Below are positions 31,132 to 41,222 of a stretch of 64,000 bases of DNA, piece after piece; position 1 is the first letter of the stretch, and the number at the start of each line of letters is the position of its first letter. The notes below the pieces were generated by a model. It ran no database searches and had not been told where the DNA came from. It worked only from the letters and a program-made list of their open reading frames with translations. The position numbers were made by a program, and so were the translations under genes. The DNA is from Pythium myriotylum (taxonomy: Eukaryota > Oomycota > Peronosporomycetes > Pythiales > Pythiaceae), in the NCBI GenBank assembly GCA_023091665.1, contig JALJCQ010000026.1, positions 1,612,001 to 1,676,000 of the forward strand, read 5' to 3'.

Positions 31132-32364
31132 GGCGGGGAAGAGGAAGGACGAGGCGCGAGGGGGGATTATTGGTCGGAAGGACGAGATGGAGCTCTTCGG
31201 GAGGTCGATATTTCGAGAAAGAGGTTATCGAGATATCGGAAACGAAAAAACGAACACGTTACGAACTGATGCGAGAGAGAGCGAGAGATCCGGATTTAAT
31301 AGAGAGTGTGTGTGTTCTGTTAAAATTTGAGAGGGAGGATGTGTGTTCTGTTAAAATTGGGTGTCGGTTTCTGTTAAAAGTTAGTTGGTTTCTATTAGAA
31401 ACGGAAGATAGGATGTTTGGAGGAAAATCTGAGTCGGGAAGTGTGATGAGGTGGGGGATCTCGCGTCCATCAAGAGTTGGCGTGGACGGGGGACAGGCGG
31501 CCCGGTATTAGTCGCTTGATCGCGAAGGAAGGACGAGCAGAGTGAGATGGGCAAAGAGAGCGAGAGAGCGAGAGAGCGAGAGAACGAGAGAGGGCAAAGC
31601 GCTGACTGCTGTCCACTGCTGTTGGCGCTTTTGGTCGTTTTGGTCGCTGGACCGACGGAAGCGCGAACTAGTTCCGTTCAGTCGCGCAGTTGCCTCGAAG
31701 AGAGGAGAAGCGCTCGTTGCGCGCCACGAAATGGTCGGAGGATGGACGCCGGAGCAAGATTGCTCGAATGTTGCTGTCGCCCAGCAGTTAGTCGACCATT
31801 TCCCAGAATCAGGTGATCCGGAGCTCTACACATCTATTTAGAGGTATCTCGACTACGACAAATCCAGTGGACTCGTGTGTAAAGAAACCTTGCTTTGGGA
31901 TTCTGAGCTAATCACTGGCCACCATCCACGGGCTCATCTGCAGGCGTAGCCGGGGCCGTTCGCAGATGCGTGTACTGGCCACTCTCAGTCCGCCGGGCGC
32001 GTGCCTCGGGCGACTCGGCGTGGCTCGTTGACAGATGAAGCCATTCCATTCGACTCGCGCCACGCGCGCGCGCGAGGCTGATTGGGCTCTCGCGGCGAGT
32101 ACCGTCGTGACGGCCCTTGTCCCATCTTCAGCAACTTGCCACGGAAAGCCGGATCTTCTTAGTCTTTCCTGCCCTTGGGCAGCAGAAGAGAGCGCGCGCG
32201 CCTCACCTCGCCCCAAACCAACGGAATCTGTGTCGACGGCCTGACGCCCACGCTCCCACTGGTGGGGGACAAACTAATGCCCTCAGCCACTGGCCCTGGC
32301 GTGATCGTGCAAACGCGACTCGCGACTCGGTGGGAGACCCCCGTAACCAAACCCACCGAGCGTT
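31132..32364. other. Intergenic with GA-rich tracts
   Basis: Contains GAGAGCGAGAGAGC-type repeats at 31547-31600 and TTCTGTTAAAATT repeated at 31315-31355. No supported gene; open frames here are low complexity. Confidence 0.5.
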
Positions 32365-32367
32365 TCG

Positions 32368-32382
32368 CTCATTCTCGAATTC
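32368..32382 (+). promoter_or_regulatory. Oomycete initiator-like element
   Basis: CTCATTCTCGAATTC about 50 bp before the ATG resembles the oomycete initiator (TCATTYY) followed by a flanking element. The same motif precedes the mirror copy. Confidence 0.5.
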
Positions 32383-32418
32383 GCCTCGCCTCGAGTATTC
32401 TCTCCTCAAGCGACGACG

Positions 32419-34674
32419 ATGGCGCAGATCCAGGCGCCACTCACACCCGAGCAAGAGGCCTACGCGCCGCTCAAGACCCCCGAGGACCGCCGCGACCAGC
32501 CCACGCACCAGCCAACCACCACTTACGACTCTCGCTTCCGTGCGGTCGGATGGCTCGCGCAACTGCTCGTGTTCGCTTGCATCGGCTTCTACATCTTCGG
32601 CCAAGTGCTGGTCATGACGCCGCTCTACAACAACAAGACAGCGCCCAACATCCAGCGCTGGTGGGGTGTGCCCAAGGGCCAGGCCAAGGGCGGCACCAAA
32701 GGCCACTCGGAGATGACACGCGCGACGTACTTCACGCTGTTTGCTGTCGTGCCGTTGCTGGCGAGCGTACTGTTGGTCGAGTTCCTTCGTCATTTCAACG
32801 CACGCCGCCTCACGTCGCAGCTGCTGCTTAAGGTCGCGCTCGTGCTGCGTCGCAAGCCGTCGCTGTTCGGCAAGGTGTCGGTGTGGTCGTACGGCGAGAT
32901 TATCTTCTTCCTAGCGCTTGTGCTCGGCAACGTCTACGTGTTCGTGCGCTACTACGTCACGCGCGTCAAGACCAAGAAGCCGAAGAAGTTCTCGGCGTAT
33001 CTCGAGTGCGCGGGCCTGTCCTTCGGCTTCACCTGTCTCTTTAACATGGCGTTCCTCCTGCTGCCAGCGACTCGCAACAGCGCGTGGATGGAATTCTTCA
33101 ACATCTCGTACGCCAACAGCGTCAAGTACCACCGCTGGCTCGGCGTCGTCACGGTGCTCACCGCGTTCCTCCACGGCGTGTGCTACCACTGGTCATGGCT
33201 GCGCGAAGGCAAGTGGATCTCGCAGGCCATGCCGTGCTTCAACTGCAACTTCGGCGAGTCCAAGTCGATGAAGCGATGGGAGTACTTTTTCGGCGAGCTG
33301 GCGTTCCTGCTGTTCGTGGCCATGGGCGTGACCGCGATCCCAGTCGTGCGCCGCAAGTTCTACAACGTGTTCTACTACACGCACCAGCTGCTGTTCGTGG
33401 CGTTCTTCTTGATCGGTCTCCACTGGCAGTACGCGTTCTGGTGGCTGCTGCCGACGCTCGTGGCGTACATGCTGAGCCGCGTGGTGTCGGCGACGAACGG
33501 GTCGGCACCGGTGGAGGTGCTGGAGGTGACGGCACTGTCGGCGAGCCTGGTGAAGGTGGTGTTCAAGCGCGAGGCCGGTCGCCACAGCCACTACAAGGTG
33601 GGCCAGTTCTTGTACCTGAACGTGCCGGCGATCTCGAAGCTGCAGTGGCACTCGTTCACGGTGGCGTCGTCGCCGCGGTCGAGTCCGACGACCGTGACGG
33701 TGCTGCTCAAGTCGCTCGGCGACTGGACGCAGCAGCTAGTGGAGCACGCGAACGAGTGCAAGCAGCAGAACATTCTGCCGACTATCTATGTGGACGGTTT
33801 CTACGGCGCGTCGCTGGAGATGTACGACGAGTACTCGACGGTGTGTCTGGTGGGCGGCGGCATTGGCGTGACGCCGATCTTGTCGATCCTGAACGACATG
33901 GTGGCCAAGCTGTCGCACCACGAGCCGCTGACGCAGAAGGTGGTGTTCATCTTTGCGTTCCGTGAACTGGCGCTGTTCGAGGAGCTGGCGCCGGTGCTGG
34001 CCAAGCTGCGCGAGCTGGATCCGCAGCAGCAGTACGTGACGTTCCACTTGACGCTCACGGGTCTCGCGAGCGACGGCGAGCTGGACGTGGCGTTGAACCA
34101 CACGAAGGCGACGACGACGGTGGAGCCGGCGGCGGCGACCTCGACGGCCAAGCCGTTCACGCAACCGCTGCAGTCGAGCACGGCCAAGTCGTTCGCGTAC
34201 CTGTCTGCGTTCGCGGTGGTGTTGGTGTTTGTGTGGCTCGTGTCGTACGGCAACAAGATCAAGAAGAAGAACGCGAAGCTGTGGGCGTTGGAGCAGTTCA
34301 CGACCATGTTCTTGACGATCGCGGGTGCGTGCGTGGGTGTGGGCGCGATCCTTTTGCTGGAGCGCTGGACGGGCCGTCGTGGTGCCTCGGAGGAGCCCAA
34401 GACGCCGGCCGTGCACGACCTCAGTCTCGTGCACCGCGAGTTGCGCACGTACCGCGAGCTGTTGGCCGAGTTCGGCGTGGTGATCGGCGACCAGCCCAAC
34501 ATCCTGACGCTGCTGCAGCAGACCTACGCGCACCACCGCGCCGGAGCTGCGGGCGTGTCGCCCATCGGCGTGTTCGCGTCGGGCCCGGAGTCGCTCAAGC
34601 GCGCGGTGGAGGTGGCGATCGCCGAGATCGACCTGGCGGGCTTCGACCTTCGCCAGGAGCAGTTCGAGTTGTGA
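32419..34674 (+). CDS. Ferric-chelate reductase, FRO-like, copy 1 (751 aa)
   Basis: Membrane NADPH to FAD to heme electron carrier that reduces extracellular ferric iron. Haem ligands fit a bis-heme core: His238 and His252 (YHRWLG and FLHG), and His322 and His335 (YTHQLLF and LHWQY). The FAD motif HSFTVASSP is at 411, the nucleotide motif VGGGIGVTP at about 478, and the terminal SGPESLKRAV at about 720. Two extra transmembrane helices (about 592-615 and 627-650) sit inside the NADPH domain, as in plant FRO proteins. There are no EF hands, so it is not an RBOH-type oxidase. First of four paralogues; the mirror image is copy 2. Confidence 0.9.
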   Translation: MAQIQAPLTPEQEAYAPLKTPEDRRDQPTHQPTTTYDSRFRAVGWLAQLLVFACIGFYIFGQVLVMTPLYNNKTAPNIQRWWGVPKGQAKGGTKGHSEMTRATYFTLFAVVPLLASVLLVEFLRHFNARRLTSQLLLKVALVLRRKPSLFGKVSVWSYGEIIFFLALVLGNVYVFVRYYVTRVKTKKPKKFSAYLECAGLSFGFTCLFNMAFLLLPATRNSAWMEFFNISYANSVKYHRWLGVVTVLTAFLHGVCYHWSWLREGKWISQAMPCFNCNFGESKSMKRWEYFFGELAFLLFVAMGVTAIPVVRRKFYNVFYYTHQLLFVAFFLIGLHWQYAFWWLLPTLVAYMLSRVVSATNGSAPVEVLEVTALSASLVKVVFKREAGRHSHYKVGQFLYLNVPAISKLQWHSFTVASSPRSSPTTVTVLLKSLGDWTQQLVEHANECKQQNILPTIYVDGFYGASLEMYDEYSTVCLVGGGIGVTPILSILNDMVAKLSHHEPLTQKVVFIFAFRELALFEELAPVLAKLRELDPQQQYVTFHLTLTGLASDGELDVALNHTKATTTVEPAAATSTAKPFTQPLQSSTAKSFAYLSAFAVVLVFVWLVSYGNKIKKKNAKLWALEQFTTMFLTIAGACVGVGAILLLERWTGRRGASEEPKTPAVHDLSLVHRELRTYRELLAEFGVVIGDQPNILTLLQQTYAHHRAGAAGVSPIGVFASGPESLKRAVEVAIAEIDLAGFDLRQEQFEL

Positions 34675-34813
34675 GCATTCGGTGGTTTAGATCGTCTTCT
34701 CTTTATATCTTCTTTTGTCTTTAAATCCATGTTCCCTTGAGCTCTGCTTGGAGTTGTAAATCCCACTTCGTATTCGTAGTTGAGGTTGTTGATGATGATG
34801 AGATCGGAGCTGT

Positions 34814-34917
34814 TCAGACTGTGGATTTGTGAGCGTTGGTGCCCTTCCGAATGAATCAGATAGCGCCAAAGCTCCCGAGCTGCTCCAGTTCAACCAAGTG
34901 TTTGGTGCAGCACCTCC
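34814..34917. other. 104-bp spacer of the palindromic duplication
   Basis: Unique sequence between the two arms. The 3' ends of the two reductase genes face it. No gene or hairpin beyond the arms is seen. Confidence 0.8.
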
Positions 34918-37366
34918 ACAGCTCCGATCTCATCATCATCAACAACCTCAACTACGAATACGAAGTGGGATTTACAACTCCAAGCAGAGCTCAAGGGAAC
35001 ATGGATTTAAAGACAAAAGAAGATATAAAGAGAAGACGATCTAAACCACCGAATGCTCACAACTCGAACTGCTCCTGGCGAAGGTCGAAGCCCGCCAGGT
35101 CGATCTCGGCGATCGCCACCTCCACCGCGCGCTTGAGCGACTCCGGGCCCGACGCGAACACGCCGATGGGCGACACGCCCGCAGCTCCGGCGCGGTGGTG
35201 CGCGTAGGTCTGCTGCAGCAGCGTCAGGATGTTGGGCTGGTCGCCGATCACCACGCCGAACTCGGCCAACAGCTCGCGGTACGTGCGCAACTCGCGGTGC
35301 ACGAGACTGAGGTCGTGCACGGCCGGCGTCTTGGGCTCCTCCGAGGCACCACGACGGCCCGTCCAGCGCTCCAGCAAAAGGATCGCGCCCACACCCACGC
35401 ACGCACCCGCGATCGTCAAGAACATGGTCGTGAACTGCTCCAACGCCCACAGCTTCGCGTTCTTCTTCTTGATCTTGTTGCCGTACGACACGAGCCACAC
35501 AAACACCAACACCACCGCGAACGCAGACAGGTACGCGAACGACTTGGCCGTGCTCGACTGCAGCGGTTGCGTGAACGGCTTGGCCGTCGAGGTCGCCGCC
35601 GCCGGCTCCACCGTCGTCGTCGCCTTCGTGTGGTTCAACGCCACGTCCAGCTCGCCGTCGCTCGCGAGACCCGTGAGCGTCAAGTGGAACGTCACGTACT
35701 GCTGCTGCGGATCCAGCTCGCGCAGCTTGGCCAGCACCGGCGCCAGCTCCTCGAACAGCGCCAGTTCACGGAACGCAAAGATGAACACCACCTTCTGCGT
35801 CAGCGGCTCGTGGTGCGACAGCTTGGCCACCATGTCGTTCAGGATCGACAAGATCGGCGTCACGCCAATGCCGCCGCCCACCAGACACACCGTCGAGTAC
35901 TCGTCGTACATCTCCAGCGACGCGCCGTAGAAACCGTCCACATAGATAGTCGGCAGAATGTTCTGCTGCTTGCACTCGTTCGCGTGCTCCACTAGCTGGT
36001 GCGTCCAGTCGCCGAGCGACTTGAGCAGCACCGTCACGGTCGTCGGACTCGACCGCGGCGACGACGCCACCGTGAACGAGTGCCACTGCAGCTTCGAGAT
36101 CGCCGGCACGTTCAGGTACAAGAACTGGCCCACCTTGTAGTGGCTGTGGCGACCGGCCTCGCGCTTGAACACCACCTTCACCAGGCTCGCCGACAGTGCC
36201 GTCACCTCCAGCACCTCCACCGGTGCCGACCCGTTCGTCGCCGACACCACGCGGCTCAGCATGTACGCCACGAGCGTCGGCAGCAGCCACCAGAACGCGT
36301 ACTGCCAGTGGAGACCGATCAAGAAGAACGCCACGAACAGCAGCTGGTGCGTGTAGTAGAACACGTTGTAGAACTTGCGGCGCACGACTGGGATCGCGGT
36401 CACGCCCATGGCCACGAACAGCAGGAACGCCAGCTCGCCGAAAAAGTACTCCCATCGCTTCATCGACTTGGACTCGCCGAAGTTGCAGTTGAAGCACGGC
36501 ATGGCCTGCGAGATCCACTTGCCTTCGCGCAGCCATGACCAGTGGTAGCACACGCCGTGGAGGAACGCGGTGAGCACCGTGACGACGCCGAGCCAGCGGT
36601 GGTACTTGACGCTGTTGGCGTACGAGATGTTGAAGAACTCCATCCATGCGCTGTTTCGTGTGGCAGGGATAAGGAGGAAGGCCAGATTGAACAGACACGT
36701 GTACCCCCACGAGAGACCGACACACTCGAGGTAGGCTTCGAACTTCTTCGGCTTCTTGGTCTTGACGCGCGTGACGTAGTAGCGCACGAACACGTAGACG
36801 TTGCCGAGCACAAGCGCTAGGAAGAAGATAATCTCGCCGTACGACCACACCGACACCTTGCCGAACAGCGACGGCTTGCGACGCAGCACGAGCGCGACCT
36901 TAAGCAGCAGCTGCGACGTGAGGCGGCGTGCGTTGAAATGACGAAGGAACTCGACCAACAGTACGCTCGCCAGCAACGGCACGACAGCAAACAGCGTGAA
37001 GTACGTCGCGCGTGTCATCTCCGAGTGGCCTTTGGTGCCGCCCTTGGCCTGGCCCTTGGGCACACCCCACCAGCGCTGGATGTTGGGCGCTGTCTTGTTG
37101 TTGTAGAGCGGCGTCATGACCAGCACTTGGCCGAAGATGTAGAAGCCGATGCAAGCGAACACGAGCAGTTGCGCGAGCCATCCGACCGCACGGAAGCGAG
37201 AGTCGTAAGTGGTGGTTGGCTGGTGCGTGGGCTGGTCGCGGCGGTCCTCGGGGGTCTTGAGCGGCGCGTAGGCCTCTTGCTCGGGTGTGAGTGGCGCCTG
37301 GATCTGCGCCATCGTCGTCGCTTGAGGAGAGAAGACTCGAGGCGAGGTGAATTCGAGAATGAACAA
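34918..37366 (-). repeat. Right arm of ferric reductase palindromic duplication (2449 bp)
   Basis: Reverse complement of 32365-34813. The mirror coordinate is 69731 minus x throughout, so there are no net indels. Confidence 0.93.
35057..37312 (-). CDS. Ferric-chelate reductase, FRO-like, copy 2 (751 aa)
   Basis: The start is ATG 37312 (MAQIQAPLTPEQ), identical in length to copy 1. Differences from copy 1 in the protein are confined to one membrane segment (FEAYLECVGLSWGYTCLFNL against FSAYLECAGLSFGFTCLFNM, and LLIP against LLLP) plus Gln to His at the DWTQ position. All four haem His, the FAD motif and both NADPH motifs are kept, so it should be active. It is transcribed towards copy 1, and read-through transcripts of the pair would form a very long double-stranded RNA. 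Confidence 0.9.
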   Translation of the reverse strand: MAQIQAPLTPEQEAYAPLKTPEDRRDQPTHQPTTTYDSRFRAVGWLAQLLVFACIGFYIFGQVLVMTPLYNNKTAPNIQRWWGVPKGQAKGGTKGHSEMTRATYFTLFAVVPLLASVLLVEFLRHFNARRLTSQLLLKVALVLRRKPSLFGKVSVWSYGEIIFFLALVLGNVYVFVRYYVTRVKTKKPKKFEAYLECVGLSWGYTCLFNLAFLLIPATRNSAWMEFFNISYANSVKYHRWLGVVTVLTAFLHGVCYHWSWLREGKWISQAMPCFNCNFGESKSMKRWEYFFGELAFLLFVAMGVTAIPVVRRKFYNVFYYTHQLLFVAFFLIGLHWQYAFWWLLPTLVAYMLSRVVSATNGSAPVEVLEVTALSASLVKVVFKREAGRHSHYKVGQFLYLNVPAISKLQWHSFTVASSPRSSPTTVTVLLKSLGDWTHQLVEHANECKQQNILPTIYVDGFYGASLEMYDEYSTVCLVGGGIGVTPILSILNDMVAKLSHHEPLTQKVVFIFAFRELALFEELAPVLAKLRELDPQQQYVTFHLTLTGLASDGELDVALNHTKATTTVEPAAATSTAKPFTQPLQSSTAKSFAYLSAFAVVLVFVWLVSYGNKIKKKNAKLWALEQFTTMFLTIAGACVGVGAILLLERWTGRRGASEEPKTPAVHDLSLVHRELRTYRELLAEFGVVIGDQPNILTLLQQTYAHHRAGAAGVSPIGVFASGPESLKRAVEVAIAEIDLAGFDLRQEQFEL

Positions 37367-38519
37367 AACCTACAGATCCGAGCACGAAGAGAAACCACCC
37401 AAACGATTCGTGGTGGTTCGCATCGGACAAATGCCTGGCAATCAAGAACGAGCGTACAGTACCGTCAAACTTGTCATTGCCCCGCCTCAGCCGTGTAAAG
37501 ATCCCCGTTTCAGTAAAGTGGGTCGCTCGATGGAACCACCCGACAGAGTTGCACGGCCAATCGCCCAATCATGTACATTCGTGCGCGTGGCCCTAGTCGA
37601 ATCGATTGGCGTCGTTTGTCAGGACACTTCGTTCTGGCGGTCAGTCGTCCTGGCTATGCACAAGTGGACGGTGGGATTGGTGTGCGGCAATGGATGATGG
37701 CAAAGTAACTGTACAGTTCTGCAGGGCGACTTTCTCGGCGCCAGTCGATTCCGTGGAGCCTGTCAGGAAGCCCCTCCCACTTGGGAGCAGTACAGTGCAG
37801 TGCGCTGTGTGTACACTACTGTACAGTCAAAAGCCGAGCACAAAGGCCAATCAGACGCGGGAAAGTCTCCACTCCCACTCTTAACAACGAATCAGACTTG
37901 CCAATGTTGAGTGGATCTGTCGAACACGATAATCAGACTCGGGCGTCGAGATCTTCCGTCGTGAGCTGCTTTCTGCAGGCTTCGGCCGCTGGTTTTTCGG
38001 CGTGGTTCGGCTCGCGTTCCCAGTATCCATACTTTATCGCCCGCGCTCGCTGCCCTGGAGAGCCACTTGTGCATAACCGGGACGCATCACGGTCCTGACA
38101 TGGACAGTCCATAAATCGCAGCGATTCGAGTCGAGCCACGTGCCTCGCAAGCGGTGATTGGATCGATGCTGCCGCCACCATCACCCACTAAACATAGAGC
38201 TCTTCAGAAAAACAGGATCCGATCTTATTCGCGGCTGAGGCGGGGCAGCCGGAGACAGCAGACGCCCCAACTCACGCAGTCGTCCTCTAATTACGGGGAT
38301 TCAACTTTTTGCGCAACTTGTTCGACGTGACGCCAGTCTCGAACGCAGGAGGAACGTTCTGCTCGCAACTGCTTTCCACCGATCCTAACCACGAAAAAGA
38401 CTGCTTCGCAAATCTTCACTCATCGTTCGTGAAAGGATTCGAGGCAAAGCTCAGTCCCCAGAAGAAAATACACTATAAAAGTCCGACTCTCTCTCTATCT
38501 CGATCTGTCTGCCTGCGCC
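37313..38519. other. Intergenic, no gene recognised
   Basis: 37349-37364 holds the mirror initiator-like motif (minus strand) of copy 2. CTGTACAG-type short palindromes occur at 37700-37830. No supported gene. Confidence 0.5.
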
Positions 38520-40817
38520 TTAAAGTTTGAACTCTTCCGTGTGGATGTCAAAGTGGCACCCACCAACTCGGGCGATGGCCTTGACAACCGCGCGCTTCAT
38601 CGGGCACGGACCCGATACAAACGTGCCAATCACCTGGCGTCCGCTCGTCTGCACCTGGCTCTTTGAGTGGAACTCAAAGATCTCACCCATGACTCGCTCC
38701 AAGTTTGGTCGTTCACCGATGGCAATTCTGTAGAGCGCGATGAGGTCACGGTGCGTGAGGCTGCTTGTTGGCTCGCTCACCTCGGCGACGACGTCCGCCG
38801 GCTGCACGACACTGTCCTTACTGTCCGTCTTCCGCGAAACGCTGCGATTGAACCAGCGCTCCGCGATCGCCAGGACGGCAACGAGCAGCGCGCCGCCGTA
38901 CGCCAACGCGATGTCGATGAAGCTCTGGAGTGCCCAGAGCTTGGGGTGCTTGGTGCGGAGTTTTCCTTGACCACCGTATTCCATCAGCACAACCAACAAC
39001 ACGGCGAAGACAAACGCCACAATCCACGTGACAGCGCGAATGCCATACGGCCGCAGTGGCTCGTAGAACGCTACTGCAGCTGCTTTGGTTGTGTCGTCAG
39101 CGTACTTTGTTGGTGATGGCCGCGTTTCCGTGTGGATTTGCGTGTTGAGATCGATCGTCGACGGCTGTTGCGTCAGGAAGAAGTGTGTCTTGACGTACTT
39201 CTCCTCTGGGTCGGCCAACCGCAGCCGCTTCAGCGCCGGATGGATCTGTTCCAGCAGTGCAAGCTCGCGGAACGAGAACACGAACACGACCTTTTGCTGG
39301 AGGCTCCCCGTAGCGGTCAACTTAGCTGCGAGATCTTCTAGGATTGAGAACAGCGGCGTTGCACCAACACCACCTGCGATGAGGCAGACGGTCGCGTACT
39401 CGTCGTAGTGATCGAGCGATGCGCCGTAAAAGCCGTCGATGAAGACTGTTGGGAGAGCATTCTTTTGCTTGCACTCAATGGAATGCTGGACCAGTTGTTG
39501 GGTCCAGTCCCCCAGAGCCTTGACCAGAACAGTCACACTTGAGGGGTCTGCCCGAGGCGAAGAAGAGATCGTGAACGGGTGCCACTGCAACTTAGATACC
39601 GCTGGTACGTTCAGGTACACGAACTGGCCGACTTGATAATCGCCACCACTGCTGACCGATCGCTTGAATTCGATCCTGACGACTTCTTTTGAGACCACTG
39701 AGCAGCTTGTGAGTTGGACTGGCGTCGACGCGTTGGCAACCGACAGCGTTCGGTGCACGAGGTACACGAGAAACGATGGGAGGAACCACCAGATCATGGG
39801 CCCGTAGTGGAGAACAAGGAAGACCATGGCAAGGAAGAAGAGTTGGTGCAGGTAGTAGAACGCGTTGAAGAATCGGCGGCGCATGAAACCGACTGACGAG
39901 AGCGCGATGATGATGAAAAGCACCCATGCGATCTCGCCGAAGACGTACATCCATCGCTTGCGGTTGAGTGCAAAGTCGCAGCCGAAACATGGCAGTGCAA
40001 GTGCCTTCCACTCGCCCTCGCAGACCCACGCGGCCTGGAAGAGAGCCATGTGCACGGTCGCCGTGATCACGACAATCTTGCCGAGCCAGCGGTGGTACTT
40101 GATTGTGTTGGCGTACGAGATGTTGAGCAGCTCTAGCCAAGCCGCATTGCGTGTCACGGGCATGTAGAGGAACGCGAGGTTGAAAAGCGCCGTGTATCCG
40201 AAAGTGAGCCCGACGATCTCGAGTTTTTGCTCGTACGACACGGGCTTCTTGGTCTTGAGATTGAACGCCTTGATCTTCTTGTAGCGCTGGTCGCAAAAGT
40301 AGGCGAACACGAAGATGTTACCGGCTGCGAGCAAGAAGACGTAGATCAGCTCGCCGAGACTGAGACGCGAGACGACGCGGCCATTGAGCAGGCTGGGCTT
40401 GCGACGCATTAGAACCGCGAGGTCAACGAGGTACGGCGACGTGATACGGCGTAGATTGAATGTGCGAAGCAACTCCCAGGAAACGACGACCACGAGCATC
40501 GGCAGTGCGGTGAGCAGAATGAAATAGGCCGGTCGCACCATCTCGGGGTGCGCTGTGGCGGGCACCTTTCCTGTGAGTGGTACGTGGCACCACTTCTTGA
40601 TGGTTACCGAGATTTTGTTGGCGTACACCGGGTGGAAGTAGGCCCACTCGCCGTAAAAGTAGACGACGATCGAGGTAACGACGAGGCATCTAAGCGTGAG
40701 GCCAGCAACATGACGAACGAACGAGTTGGAGTTGCGCTTGTCTGAATCGATTACGTTTGGCGTACGAGCGTCAGCGAACTTGGACGCATCAGTGGGCGAC
40801 GCTTCCGCGCCGACCAT
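38520..40817 (-). CDS. Ferric-chelate reductase, FRO-like, copy 3 (765 aa)
   Basis: The start is ATG 40817 (MVGAEASPTDAS); the open frame upstream begins at a TTG. Same architecture as copies 1 and 2: YHRWLGK and YLHQLFF haem segments, WHPFTISSSP for FAD, AGGVGATPLFSIL for NADPH, and SGPCPMKRAV at the end. The helix pair inside the NADPH domain is kept (VTWIVAFVFAVLLVVLMEY and FIDIALAYGGALLVAVLAIAE). It is the most diverged member, with an extra loop near residue 195 (RYKKIKAFNLKTKKP). Same role predicted: plasma-membrane ferric reduction, possibly with different metal or chelate preference. Confidence 0.88.
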   Translation of the reverse strand: MVGAEASPTDASKFADARTPNVIDSDKRNSNSFVRHVAGLTLRCLVVTSIVVYFYGEWAYFHPVYANKISVTIKKWCHVPLTGKVPATAHPEMVRPAYFILLTALPMLVVVVSWELLRTFNLRRITSPYLVDLAVLMRRKPSLLNGRVVSRLSLGELIYVFLLAAGNIFVFAYFCDQRYKKIKAFNLKTKKPVSYEQKLEIVGLTFGYTALFNLAFLYMPVTRNAAWLELLNISYANTIKYHRWLGKIVVITATVHMALFQAAWVCEGEWKALALPCFGCDFALNRKRWMYVFGEIAWVLFIIIALSSVGFMRRRFFNAFYYLHQLFFLAMVFLVLHYGPMIWWFLPSFLVYLVHRTLSVANASTPVQLTSCSVVSKEVVRIEFKRSVSSGGDYQVGQFVYLNVPAVSKLQWHPFTISSSPRADPSSVTVLVKALGDWTQQLVQHSIECKQKNALPTVFIDGFYGASLDHYDEYATVCLIAGGVGATPLFSILEDLAAKLTATGSLQQKVVFVFSFRELALLEQIHPALKRLRLADPEEKYVKTHFFLTQQPSTIDLNTQIHTETRPSPTKYADDTTKAAAVAFYEPLRPYGIRAVTWIVAFVFAVLLVVLMEYGGQGKLRTKHPKLWALQSFIDIALAYGGALLVAVLAIAERWFNRSVSRKTDSKDSVVQPADVVAEVSEPTSSLTHRDLIALYRIAIGERPNLERVMGEIFEFHSKSQVQTSGRQVIGTFVSGPCPMKRAVVKAIARVGGCHFDIHTEEFKL

Positions 40818-41222
40818 TGCAAATGGCAGACGATCGGTAGCCGAGCGAGGTACGTTGCGAGCACGAGGCGAAAGGTCAACTGAGAGCAATCTGACTCGGT
40901 CCCCATAACCACCGGCACCCGTTGCAGAGGGGGTTGCTACTAGTCGGCCGTTCGCGTAATGTTAATCATAGCGAGTTGAGCGATTGGATCGGAGGCACGC
41001 GGCAGGGCCTGGGATGTTACGCGAACCGGTCCTGCAACTGCTCAATGTCGGCAAGATGCGACTGCCACTCTAATCTCTCTTGGTGCACGATCGCAGACGG
41101 AGTCGCCGCACGCGTGGCTCGTTTCCAATCAAAGCTTCTAGTATTTTTGGTTTTAGGAAAGATCTATGTACTTACTCACTGTACGCCGATGGAGCGCAAC
41201 AGAAACGGAAAGGATCGCAACA

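Larger units (their letters stand above)
32365..34813 (+). repeat. Left arm of ferric reductase palindromic duplication (2449 bp)
   Basis: Mirror-image copy of 34918-37366 with no length difference over 2449 bp. The spacer is 104 bp. It includes the complete coding region, about 54 bp upstream and about 140 bp downstream. Differences are concentrated in 32993-33093. Confidence 0.93.

Noticed and set aside
29674..31269. 531-codon plus-strand frame opposite PRP19
   Set aside because: GC-rich third-position shadow of PRP19; no domain of its own.
31547..31600. GAGAGCGAGAGAGC tract as a CRISPR-like or tandem gene array
   Set aside because: Simple purine low complexity with no spacer structure.
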